This document shows, one piece after another, positions 32,753-64,000 of a stretch of DNA of 64,000 bases. Source of the stretch: Artemia franciscana (Eukaryota; Arthropoda; Branchiopoda; Anostraca; Artemiidae). The position numbers and the translations under genes were made by a program. The stretch lies in contig NW_027063627.1 in NCBI RefSeq assembly GCF_032884065.1, forward strand, positions 482,001 to 546,000, read 5' to 3'. Positions within the stretch are counted from its first letter, which is position 1, and every line of letters begins with the position of its first letter. The notes beneath the pieces are model-generated. The model was not told where the DNA came from and did not search any database. It worked only from the letters and a program-made list of their open reading frames with translations.

Positions 32753-32816
32753 TAGACAAGGCGCCAGCATTAAAAAAGATGCTTAGTTGTCAAAACACCC
32801 GACCCAAAAGGTACAA
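32753..32816 (+). repeat. Left terminal inverted repeat of the Academ-like element
   Basis: Two conserved blocks, TAGACAAGGCGCCAG and CCCAAAAGGTACAATAGG, separated by a diverged stretch. They pair with 36,116-36,170. Confidence 0.75.
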
Positions 32817-33061
32817 TAGGTCTAATTACACCATCTTATAGATAATACAACGGCGATTAAGAATATGCTTGGAACGCTGGTCTGCGACTGGTGCTTCATG
32901 GCAAAAAACTACTTTTTTAACATCCTTTTTTACTTTCTTGTGGCTCCTCGTCGGAGTTGGATTTTTAGTCAACAATTGCTCGCTAGGCTGTGCGCAACAG
33001 CGACAATCGTACTGAAAATTCCAGAGAAGAAGTATGAGATACAATAAATAGAAGACATAGA

Positions 33062-35397
33062 TAAATAGAAGACATAGCAGGAATAATAGCTTCTGCAAGT
33101 GCTTCGAACCCGAATTCGAAGCTTTGGTTACAGTACATTCGAATGGTCTTGATTATGCTCCAATTTCTTTTGGCTGACCGCTGTGGGAACTTTGACTTGC
33201 ATTTGAAAGCAATCAGTATGATGCTTCCCTTTATGGCCACCATAAGTACGTAACCTATCTCACAGTGTATTTGCAAGACATGAGCATATACCTGAACAAC
33301 TTCGCAAGCAGTTTTTGCAAGGCCACTTTATTGTGAAAAGATCTGTTGGTTCAGCTAACGCAGTTTCTCCAGACCATGCCTTGGAGTCTGAACCTTGAGG
33401 CAAAACAAAAAGGCGGCATCAAAGGGCTAACTCTGAATACCAGTGCGGTCGCCAAGTGGATATCTACCTTGCCATTTTGTGCAAATGTATCAGCCTAACT
33501 GTGTAAAATAGCTGGAATAAACGGAAACAGCGATTACGATGGATCCGAGAAGGCAGATTTTCAAAACGAGAAATTTGTGTTGAAGACTATGTCAATAGTT
33601 GAAAGTTACGTGAATCTCTTCGATTGTCAAGAAAAAGAACTTGTGAACATCATGACTAGTGAGGTTGCTGAAAATTCAATCCGAGATAGTCTTTTGGCTT
33701 CTGAAGAAAACGGTGTAAGAGCCATTGAAGCATTTGTCGCTGGGAAACCCAACCCCTTTTCAAAAATTAAGGTAGTGACTAAGGCTAGTAGCTTGATGAA
33801 GTGTAAAGAGAAGAAGAAGAAAGCATTCAGCTGCATCCAAGATGAACTAGAAGTGACTAGGAAGATATTACTTGCTTGTGGTAGCGCTCCCACCAGGTCT
33901 TTGTCAGTATTGCGTAGATTGATGCCCCATGAACTCCTTTCGGTATCACCAGCTCTGTTTGAAAGAACATGCACTGGTGCTGGCATTTGGTTACGAACGG
34001 ATTCCAAAGCTGCACTTATAGATTCAATACGAATGCTTAGTGTAATTGATTCTTGGCCTATGAACGTCACTCTAAGACCTGAGGCAAAGCAGGCACTAGA
34101 CTTTATAGCATTCATTAGAACCCAAATTTCGTCAAAAAACAAAACCTTGGAGAATTTTGCATGTAGAATGTTGCGAAACATAACGAAAGAACTGACAGAT
34201 TTTACTGAACTGCATGTCATATCAGACAGATACGATGGACTGCATTTGATAAAGGACCCAGAGGGTTGTCCTATTCTCCTAAAAAAAACAGCAGCGGCTG
34301 TCATAGTAGAAGGGGAGAGGGCACTATCAGAACATTCGTAATCTCTCGATCTGTGACCTTGGAAAACTAGGAGCTTATGCTGACGCAGTCATAGACGAAG
34401 GCGAAAATTGCTGATGTTATATTTGAAATTTGGAAAGATCAGACAGAGAACACGCCCTTTCCGCTGGTGCTTGCTGGAGGGTTTAGTGACAGACGTGAAG
34501 TCTCTGTAAAAGGTCTACCATTTGATGTTTGCTCTGAACTTACTGAGAGCCTAGCGAGCACCCATGAGGAAGCTGATACGAGGCTGGTACTACATGTGAC
34601 TCATTGTTTTCGCAGGGATTATCAGCAGGTGATAGTGAAAGTCAACGACACAGATATCTTGGCCATGCTTATTCAGCATTTCGAGATTATGACTTCTAAG
34701 TGTACTGCATCCGATTCTGAGCTGTACCTCAAGCTTAGAGATAAAACATTCCCGATCCACCAAGTAGTGAAAAAGATCCCGGTCCCTGTAACAAACACTA
34801 TTACCTTTCTTCACTGTTTTACCGGCTGTGATACTGTGAGCTTCTTCTATTCAAAAGGCAAAAAGACCTTCTTTACTGCGGCTCTAAAGCTGGTGTCCTG
34901 GACGAACTGGAAAAGTTAACAGCGAAGGTGATTAGTGCCCCCTAGTTTTTAACAGAGTTTCTGGATTACCTAGCAAACATTTTAGAAAAATTGTCATTGT
35001 TGCCTACGGCAAGCAATATGAAAAGTTTTCCAGTTTAGATGATCTGCGAGTTCACTTATTTCACAAGAAAAGCAGTCTGAAGTGCCTTCCACCAAAAGAA
35101 AACACTTTCAAATACCATGTAAAAAGAGCTGCCTTTCAGTTGTCTTTGATGCTGCAAGCCTCAGAAGCTCGACCATATATTCACAACCCATTGCATTTCG
35201 GGTGGGCATATAGCCATGCAGATGGGGTCGTTCCAATAACTACAACGCTTCTGCAGTGGCCTTCGACAGTCAAAGGTGTGCCCAAATCATTTTCTTGCAG
35301 AAATGGATGTGCTAAACGTTTCCCTTGTTCTTTTGATGGGAAGTGTGATATACTTTGCTCATGTGGTGGCAGCTGCTCAATAGATTCGGATGAAGAA
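33062..35397 (+). pseudogene. Decayed transposon ORF with XPG/FEN-like acidic signature
   Basis: Pieces in shifting frames line up, in order, with a large metazoan ORF family that I remember as repeated in Hydra, insect and crustacean genomes. First comes SKLWLQYIRMV with FLLADRCGNFDLHLKAI (33,110-33,230). Then KYVTYLTVYLQDM, and EQLRKQFLQGHFIVKRS (33,290s). A 254-codon frame (33,577-34,341) ends with VISDRYDGL. A 150-codon frame (34,467-34,919) has THEEADTRLVLH, NDTDILAML and TGCDTVSFF. The last frame (open from about 34,990 to 35,397) has YGKQYEKFSSLDDL, AYSHADGVVPI and a Cys-rich tail CRNGCAKRFPC...CSCGGSC. D-x-Y, EEAD, DTD and GCD in this order resemble the metal-binding acids of XPG/FEN PIN-like nucleases. 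At least four frame breaks and several stops show it is dead; the N-terminus is missing. Confidence 0.78.
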
Positions 35398-36115
35398 TAA
35401 AGAAAGGGGAGTTTTCATGCATTTCTTTCCTGCTTTACCATTTCCTATCTTTTTCTCTTATGTTTAAATGGAAATCGTGACTTGTCTGAAATTTAATATA
35501 CATTAATAAACAAATCGCTAAGATAATCGACGCTTGTTCAGCCTGCCATCTTTAATGTGACTAATCCGAGTATGATGTAGCTTCACATAAAGTTTTCAGT
35601 TGGATAGTAGCCTACTTTTACCAAAATTCTTCGACCCCCTTTATGAAACTTCTTCTGAATCCTTCTATCTTTTAATAAGCTTTTTTGAGATGCTTGTTGA
35701 GAACTTTCTTGATTTCTAATCGAACGTTTGTCTTTAAGGACGTTAATGCTGCAAGCCACAAAATTACAGTCATTTATTCAAGCATTATTTGTGAATTGTA
35801 ATTGCTAGAATAGTTTTTGATTTTGTATATTTAAGCAATATATTGGATATGTATCTGTCCTTAACCAGTAAACGTGTCCGATTTGAAGTCTTTTTTTTGG
35901 AGGGGGGAGGTGAATCGTTTCGTTGTGAGCATGTTCGATTTCGGCTACATTTAATTTTTCAAACTACTGAAAATGATAACGACACTTGTTAATGAAGGGA
36001 AAGTATTCAATTGTATTAGGCATCAATTCTACCTCAAGCACCCAATTCCGATCGCTGTTCCTGGCATATTCGTAATTAGCGGGTTCGATTTGATGGGAAA
36101 TCCACTTTCAACCTG

Positions 36116-36170
36116 TTGTACCTTTTGGGTGAGGGGGGTGTAACATTTTCCGGACCTGGCGCCTGGACTA
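36116..36170 (-). repeat. Right terminal inverted repeat of the Academ-like element
   Basis: Ends CTGGCGCCTGGACTA immediately before the CTT duplication. Mirrors the left TIR including the TTGTACCTTTTGGGT block. Confidence 0.75.
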
Positions 36171-36173
36171 CTT

Positions 36174-36724
36174 AAAAGATCGAGCAAGAGTCAATTCATG
36201 GGAAAATCAAATGTTCTAGTTCCAATTTAAAGTGCCAAAAAGATGAGACGAAAAGTGTCAGAAATTAGATAAAACAAAAGAAGTCTTTTTAACTGAAAGT
36301 ATGTAGCAATAATAAAACTTAAGCCCAACAGAGATTATTCTGTATATGGGGAGGGGGCTGACCCTTCCTTAATCCTTGCTTTTTATGCTATAATCAATTT
36401 TTATCACAATTCTTTAAGATCGACTACTCAAACTCAAGTGCCGTTAAAACTGAATGAGAAATGTTCTAAAGAAGTTTAAGACTTTAACGTAAAGAGCGAA
36501 GCTTGAGGAAGGGACAGCCCCCTCATATACGGAGTAATTTCTGTTCGTTTTAATATTTTTCTTCACTTTCAGTTGAACCTTTTTTTTTATCTATTTTTTC
36601 ATTAGGACCGATAATTCAAAGTTCAATTTAAATTTCAGTTCAAAACTTATTTCAACATTCACGATGCAAATTGGCTAACTATATAAACCTGATAGTGATG
36701 GGTTGATGAACAATCCTGCTTTTT
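36174..36724. repeat. Interspersed repeat copy flanking the transposon
   Basis: It resumes the host repeat (AAAAGATCGAGCAAGAG, TTCTAGTTCCAATTTAAAGT) and contains the AACTGAAAGTATGTAGCAA and CCTCATATACGGAGTAATTTC blocks shared with 30,090-30,900. No gene. Confidence 0.55.
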
Positions 36725-36740
36725 CGTATGACCTATTTCA

Positions 36741-36983
36741 GGTAATTGACCTTGTCCTGTGTATTGGATGAATTGCATGCAAGAACCCTTTTATGGTGGG
36801 AAGCACTTTTTGCCTATGGCAATTATAACTCATGGTGATCGAAAGTTACCCCAAGGATTCACGCATAATCCAACTTCTCACATGTGTCGTAGTTGTATTC
36901 GGGATAGGCTCCCCTGTTTGCTGTCAGATATGCATTGGATATCTCGTATTGAGGAATATCTTGACATAGCAGTATTTCGATAG
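36741..36983 (+). other. Exon-like ORF, unassigned
   Basis: An acceptor-like TGACCTATTTCAG (ending about 36,741) precedes an open frame encoding YWMNCMQEPFYGGKHFLPMA, then HMCRSCIRDRLPCLLSDMHW and a stop. The two CxxC-like pairs and aromatic residues look more protein-like than neighbouring repeat translation, but no family is recognised and no partner exon was found. Confidence 0.2.
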
Positions 36984-37602
36984 TGAGATCATTTCGGGCT
37001 AATGTTAGAGGGTTCCCCCTCTATCTCCTCCATTCTTTTGTAGTTGTGGAGATGTCGTAGAACTTTAAAGCAAGAGGGGTCTCAAGTATGAAAAGAAAGT
37101 TTTTGGCACACTTTTTTGCAAAAAGAAGAAGAGGGTCCTCAGAATGACATGGTTCTTTGCCCGTGTGAAGACACGATTTGTCGCTTGGAAAAATGGACAT
37201 TACATAAGAGAATTATACGCGACGGATTAAAGAACAGTCAGCACGATTAGAAAGTGTGTTTCTAGTAATTTTGCAGGTTTAGAATTTTCAAGCTTATTGC
37301 ATGGCTAAAGTACAGCCCAGGGAGCGAACATTTAATTCAGAAAGACAAAGGGACACGAAGTTTTTGGAATAATCTTCGGTTGAAAATTTCACGTACCAAA
37401 AGCGATTTAGACAAGGAAGAGGTTGCATGCAAGATGGAATGCTAAACTGACGAGGTCCGTGCCTCATCCTTGGAAGGTGGTAACAGTTATGCCCCTGAAT
37501 CTGTTTGGCTACGATACAATATAAACAAAAGCTTGAATCAAAACTATAAAATGCAATACGGTGGTGGCGGGTTGTCAAAGAGACTCTTCCTTTCAATAAA
37601 TC

Positions 37603-37634
37603 TATTAGGTTGCAGCGACAGCTGCAACCTAATA
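37603..37634. other. Perfect 14-bp hairpin, 4-nt loop
   Basis: TATTAGGTTGCAGC-GACA-GCTGCAACCTAATA. The stem is perfect. It has no clear gene context and is not a histone stem-loop (wrong loop and length). Confidence 0.8.
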
Positions 37635-37949
37635 AAGAGTGAATCACGGCGTATAGTAACCAAAAGTTGAAAAATGCGTTTAAAGAAAATTGCCCAATGA
37701 GGAAAAGTTGTCATTTGTAGCTGATTCAGGAATAATAATCATTATTTCGACTATTCTTAATAGTAGAATGTTACTGGGAAAACACATTTTTCCCAATGAG
37801 CATGGAATAGCTTTAAAATGACTTCAAATGGAAATCACCAATATCAAAAACCTTATACAATATAATTAGAGCCCCCCACTGCTTGAACAACAAGGAAACC
37901 CCCCCTTCTCATGCGCAGTACTAATGTGTCCTCTTTTTCTTTTCTTTTT

Positions 37950-38545
37950 TCATCCGTTCCTGAGATACAGCTGATACACCTTTTTGACAACAAGCATGCA
38001 CGCAGTGCCTTTTGATCTAGTTTTATATCATCAGAAACTTTCCTAAAATTGTTTTACTTAATACCCTATTCCGTTCCCGAGATATTGCATCTCTGCTATT
38101 TTGAAAACCTGAATGTGCTTAAACTCTTGCTCTTTTAGGAACTCTTAGCTCCATAGTAGTAACAGGTGTAACAGGAGTAATAGTAGCAGCCCTGAAAGTT
38201 TGAACCTAATACCCTCAGTTGTCTCTGCGATACTGGTGATTGGTTGTTTCAACAACCAGTATTTTCATTGTGCCTTTTCATTTAGTTTTACATACCTTCA
38301 ATTTTCCCTAAAAGTTTCAAGTTAATACCGTACTCAGCCCCGGAGATATTTCATGCCATTTTGACAACCTGTATGCACTTAAACTGTTTTGATTTAATCC
38401 AAGAGTAGTAGTAGTAGAAGTCACAGGGGTAGCCCTCAGACTTTCAACTCAATACCATCAGTCATTCCTTGGATTTTTCTCATACACCCTTTCGCAACCT
38501 GCCTGCATAGAGAGTCGGACTTAGGTTTTTTCTCAGGGGGAAGGG
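37950..38545. repeat. Diverged tandem repeat, ~260-bp unit
   Basis: Recurring blocks: TTCC-GAGATA near 37,960, 38,075 and 38,341; TTTTGACAACCTG or equivalents near 37,981 and 38,356; TTTAGTTTTA-AT; and AAAGTTTCAA-TTAATACC. Units carry GTAGTAGTAG-type trinucleotide stretches. Non-coding. Confidence 0.5.
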
Positions 38546-38715
38546 GGGCCATATCATCTATACTGCAAATATTACAATTTTCGCTTAGAGTGAAAGTTGA
38601 ACGTATTTCATGAGAAAATAATGGTACCCCGGTAAGTTCTTATTACGTGTTTATTGATTTAAAACACTTTTTCCACAAAACAAGTTTTTCAGAGCTCTTT
38701 TTTTTCAAAAGTAAA

Positions 38716-39284
38716 GAGCTCTATTAAACCGAAAGTGAGCAAAAATAAAGTCAAATAATCTTCCAACCGTAAATCGACCACAAGTTACCATCAATAAATA
38801 AATGAAACCAAAATGGAACAGAAATTACAATAAATAACTGAGTCAAACTCAAAACGAGCGAAAAGTACATGAGCAGGGCTGATGACCCCAATGCCTTCTC
38901 AAGACCAGAACATAATTTGTGCTTTACTGGAAAAAAAAAAAAACAACCAAAAATAAAATGACCGTGAATTGTCAGTTTAATACACATACACTGATATTTA
39001 TTCCTTAAAGTTGAAAAAAATTATTTAACAGAGTAAAAAAAGTGAAAACGTATAAAATGTGATTTGTTTTCAGTAAAGTACAAATTATGTTCTGGTCTTG
39101 AGAAGGCATGGGGGTGATTGGCCCTACTCAAGTACTTTTTTCTCGTTTTGAGTTTGACCCGGTTACTTATTGTAATTTCTGTCGGTTTTGGGTTTCATTT
39201 ATTTATCTATGGTGATTTGTGATAATTTTACGCTTGGAAGATTATTTGACTTTATTTTTGCTCATTATCGGCTTAATGGAGATC
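38716..39284. repeat. ~214-bp arm palindrome downstream of UTP14
   Basis: Left arm 38,716-38,929 (AAAATAAAGTCAAATAATCTT, CAAGACCAGAACATAATTTG) is inverted in 39,071-39,284 (CAAATTATGTTCTGGTCTTG, AAGATTATTTGACTTTATTT), with a ~140-bp spacer. Half or partial copies occur at 48,870-49,240 and 60,480-60,620, so it is a mobile fold-back-like family. Confidence 0.8.
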
Positions 39285-39511
39285 TTTATTTTTTTAAACT
39301 TGTTTTGTGGAAAGTTTTTGTCCTAGAAAATTGGAATATGGCTCATTCAAACAAAAAATAAAGTTCTAGTTCCCTTTCAAAGTGACCAAAAATACTCGAG
39401 GACAAGTAGCCACTCTTCCATGCCCCTTTTTCTCCATAAACATGTCAAGACATGTTACTGTCAAGAAACTTTTGAAAGAGTAAATATGTATAGAGCAAGT
39501 AACAATATAAC

Positions 39512-39517
39512 TTTATT
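39512..39517 (-). promoter_or_regulatory. Candidate poly(A) signal of UTP14
   Basis: AATAAA on the minus strand begins two bases after the UTP14 stop codon. It is the only canonical signal close to the stop, which implies a very short 3' UTR unless a more distal site is used. Confidence 0.5.
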
Positions 39518-39518
39518 C

Positions 39519-61093
<21,575 letters not shown>

Positions 61094-64000
61094 CTAGAAA
61101 AGCAAAAAAGAAAAAATCAGAATAGCTGACAAGATATTGCTGGGGGATTTTCTGCCTTTAGACAGGAGTACAGTGCATGGTTGGTGACAAATCATCCAAA
61201 ACTTCCCATCCCCCACCCCAAATTTCTGCAGGTACCCATTTAGAGCTAGGTTAACTCTGACTGAGCTTACATATTCACGCCATTGACCCCTGGATCTTGG
61301 ATATGGCTCCAAAACAAAAAGCACAATCCCAGTTTTATTTGTAGCTATTGGTAGGAGGGTAGCTCTATATTCTGTCAGTTGTTTCGATCTCCTTGTTTTC
61401 CACTTTCGTTGGATTTGAACAACAATTGACAATTTTTAAATTTTTTTGAACAAATGAACAATGTCAGCTGGATCAGATATTTCTCACAACAATCACATAA
61501 GTGAAAAAAAAGTTATTTTAAGCCTAGGCAAAAATATGGACTCGAATCTCTTTTTTTTTAATTTTGGACCAATGTTACTCCATAGAACAAAAGTAACCCT
61601 ATTCTATAGTATTGCAAATCTATTGATAAAAATCATTTTTCATATTTGAAAGCTCTGTTCTGTATAAAATCAAGTGAAATTGCATTATAACAAAATGATT
61701 AAGAAACATGGTAGTCAGAACATATTTTATCAACAGGCTAAATAGCCAGATTGGAACCTGATTTCATCAATTATGTTCTGTTTGTTGTCTGCTAGAACCG
61801 CCAAGACGCACAGTGGACTAAAATTTCTGTACCAGTAGGCATCTGGATGTAACATTTCTATAGTACAAACATTTTTTTGGAGAAACATTTAATTACCACA
61901 GGGCATTGAACACATTTATGCATTTAGCATTTAATATACAGTAAGGAAGCTAAAGGTTTGATTCTAATCCATTACCTAAATTGTAAAAGTAAAATTTGAA
62001 TAGTGTAATATGTATTTTCCTTTCAATGTTGTAATAACTGGAAAAAAATATTTGAAATATAATTCGCTTTCAGTGAAGAACCAATGATACAGTAGGCTTT
62101 AGATTTTTAAAGTTAGGAAAGGAGGCAGTAGCTAAATTCTTGTTTGTAGTGAAACTAAATTTGTTGTGAGTGGTCTTGGGAAGAAATAAGGTTAAACTAA
62201 ATATTTGATATATAATGATGTGAACTGATGAAAAGCCAATCATTCCAAAATTCAATTTTACTGAAATTTAATTTTTATTTTCAATGTTGTAATAAGTATG
62301 TAAGAAAGTGTTTGTAATAAAGCACCATTTTCAGTAAAGCTCTAATGACACAGTAGGTTTTAGACTTTTACAGATAGGGAAGGAGGCAGTACCCATATTC
62401 TTCTTTGAATTGATTTTTGTTTGTTTCAATCTTGATTCGCATATTTAATTAAACCTTTATTTGTTTTAAGGTTTATTTATTCATTTATGTTAGCACATGT
62501 TATATGTTTGTTTGCTATGACTGTTAAATTAGTTTCTGTTTGTTTTGGGCTTCATTTATGCTATAGTAGTAAATATTTCTGTTCGTTTTTAGCTTGATTT
62601 GCATATAAAATTTTAGCTGAACTCGTTTTAAGATTTATTAATTCATTTATATTAGTACAACAAAAGAACAAAACGAAAGCAATACAAAACCAGAAGAATC
62701 GAACAACAAGAACAGTGCAAGAAGAGATAAGAAAACTAGAAACAATATAAAAAAAAGAAAAGCAAAAACAATTGACCCCCCTCCCACACAAAAAATTAAA
62801 TCAAATGTTTTTAAGCAATTCCGACCCCATCCAGGTAAAAGACTCCATCCTAATGCAGGTTAGATTTTAATTACTTTTAGTTTTATTGACAAGTAATTCT
62901 GATTTCCCCTTGTCTTCTTCACTTGATCAGTAGCAATCCATTTTTCTTATTATTAGACATTGCTGTTCTTTTCTGGTTTTTATCGATACTGAGGATGCCT
63001 CATTTGACACATCTGAAGATATTAGCAGTCTTTTTTATCTTTCCTTGTCCTTTTTCAGTGGGCGGTGTTTACCCCCTCCCCTGGAAAATACACCCCGCGG
63101 ATAATACCCCCCCCAGAAAAAACACAAAAAATAGCCACAGCATTGAATTAGAGCCACGCCAACTTCTTTTCATGTCTCAACTGAAGGAGAAGTCTTCATC
63201 AATCAGAAAATCAAGTTTGCTAACTGTCATGCAGAAGAAAACCAGACAATTCTTTTCTACATGTGGAAGATTGGTTCCAGTTCAGATGTCTTCCTTTCTT
63301 CACTTCTGGATTTTCAGAAATTTTAATCAAAAATATCCTGGCTAAAATATTTCTATCAATTTCATTGAAAATGATGGGAAGTCCCTATACATGAAGAATG
63401 TTTACACAATACATGCAATACTTTAAAAAATTGTCCTTACAATAAACTTTCTTTGCTTCAGTTTGCACCAGAGTCTGTTGTAATCAGTTTGGTGATAGGT
63501 GGAGCTACAGATTATATGAATAGTTTTTGAAGCTTTGGAATAGAGCACTCTTTCAAAACGCTCATAAAGCACTTTTGAGAGGATTTGGTCTCTAGATGCC
63601 CAACTAGGGAAATCTCTATTAATAAGGACGCTTATGACGATTTCCTTAACATGTTGCATATAGCCAACAATCAACACCTGTTCCCAGAAATTTCCTAAAG
63701 CCTGATGTAGATATTAGAAAATGGATAGTCCAGGACATAGACAAATTTATCAAAAATATTATCAAGCCAAAAGAAAACGCCAGATGAGTGAACAAGGACA
63801 CTAAAGTGTAACAAGTCATAGAATTTGTCAAAGAGGAAAACTAAGACCTTGAAAAGGTTTGGGATGTCCTTCTTCTTCCATGTGAGGAAATACAATACAG
63901 ATTGTGGATGAATTTGGATCAGAAAAAGTGGCTACCATCAGAAGCATGAACTTTCCAAAAAATCATTAGGAATCATTAGCATCAAGGTTTGGCAATACAT
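61094..64000. other. Upstream UTP14 intron or flank; no exon seen
   Basis: No minus-strand exon matching the UTP14 N-terminus could be found. A diverged direct repeat (CAGTAGG-TTTAGA-TTTTA, AAAGGAGGCAGTA) occurs at about 61,990-62,130 and 62,290-62,400. A C-rich block at 63,065-63,115 (CCCCTGGAAAATACACCCC) resembles 22,000-22,040 and is an interspersed repeat. Confidence 0.4.

Larger units (their letters stand above)
32753..36170 (+). mobile_element. Academ-like DNA transposon, 3.4 kb, with TIRs and 3-bp TSD
   Basis: The left end TAGACAAGGCGCCAG (32,753-32,767) and the reversed right end TAGTCCAGGCGCCAG (36,156-36,170) match at 13 of 15 bases. A second inverted block ACCCAAAAGGTACAA lies at about 32,802-32,816 and 36,118-36,132, so the TIR is about 65 bp. 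Flanks are CTT (32,750-32,752) and CTT (36,171-36,173). The host repeat without the insertion reads GGTCCTAAAAGATTGAG at 29,039 and GGTCCTAGAGAAT at 47,400; here GGTCTT [element] CTTAAAAGATCGAG. Only one ORF family is inside (33,062-35,397). Three-base duplications plus an XPG/FEN-like nuclease motif set fit the Academ superfamily; this assignment is inference. Confidence 0.8.

Noticed and set aside
33627-34304. 225-codon minus-strand ORF
   Set aside because: Antisense shadow of the transposon ORF, whose sense translation carries the recognised family signature.
61094-61432. Minus-strand ORF directly upstream of the first visible UTP14 exon as its N-terminus
   Set aside because: No similarity to UTP14 N-termini, and the acceptor at 61,094 separates it from the exon.

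Overview
This is animal nuclear DNA, AT-rich, with spliced genes and a very heavy load of repeats. Intron-exon structure, an Orange-domain (bHLH-O) gene of arthropod type, long TA arrays, Helitrons, non-LTR retrotransposon debris and MITEs point to an arthropod. The repeat repertoire reminds me of a branchiopod crustacean such as Artemia, but that is an impression from memory and cannot be proved from the window.

Only two host genes can be supported, both on the minus strand. At 6.2-8.7 kb two splice-compatible exons encode an acidic linker and a Hairy/Orange domain, probably clockwork orange (cwo); its bHLH exon is not visible. From 61,093 down to 39,519 eight exons in one continuous reading frame encode most of UTP14, the U3 snoRNA-associated small-subunit processome protein. 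All introns fit GT-AG with matching phases, only the N-terminal exon(s) are missing, and a poly(A) signal follows the stop. Introns of UTP14 carry LINEs, tandem repeats and a (CT)n tract. A possible isolated first coding exon lies at 25,644-25,573.

The rest is mobile and repetitive DNA. 1-4 kb: satellite-like tandem repeats interrupted by a TA array and Helitron fragments. 9.1-10.2 kb: a decayed minus-strand repeat ORF resembling Helitron N-terminal repeats. 10.5-17.3 kb: a Helitron cluster, with a nearly complete RepHel copy (HUH nuclease plus Pif1-like helicase, frameshifted and with a damaged Walker A) followed by two non-autonomous Helitrons with typical hairpin-CTAG 3' ends. 19-25.5 kb: LINE remnants, an inverted minisatellite and a 4-kb region of nested inverted repeats. 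25.9-27.5 kb: three hAT-like TIR elements. 30.3-30.8 kb: a complete 502-bp Helitron with an identifiable empty site. 32.75-36.17 kb: the most interesting object, a 3.4-kb DNA transposon with terminal inverted repeats and a 3-bp CTT target duplication (confirmed against paralogous empty sites in the window). It carries a decayed gene of a widespread metazoan ORF family with an XPG/FEN-like acidic signature; I assign it tentatively to the Academ superfamily. 36-39.5 kb: interspersed repeats, a perfect hairpin and a 570-bp palindrome just downstream of UTP14. 61-64 kb: no recognised gene.

No RNA gene, CRISPR array or prokaryotic feature was found. The only tRNA-like signal is a B-box-containing SINE-like fragment near 20.1 kb.
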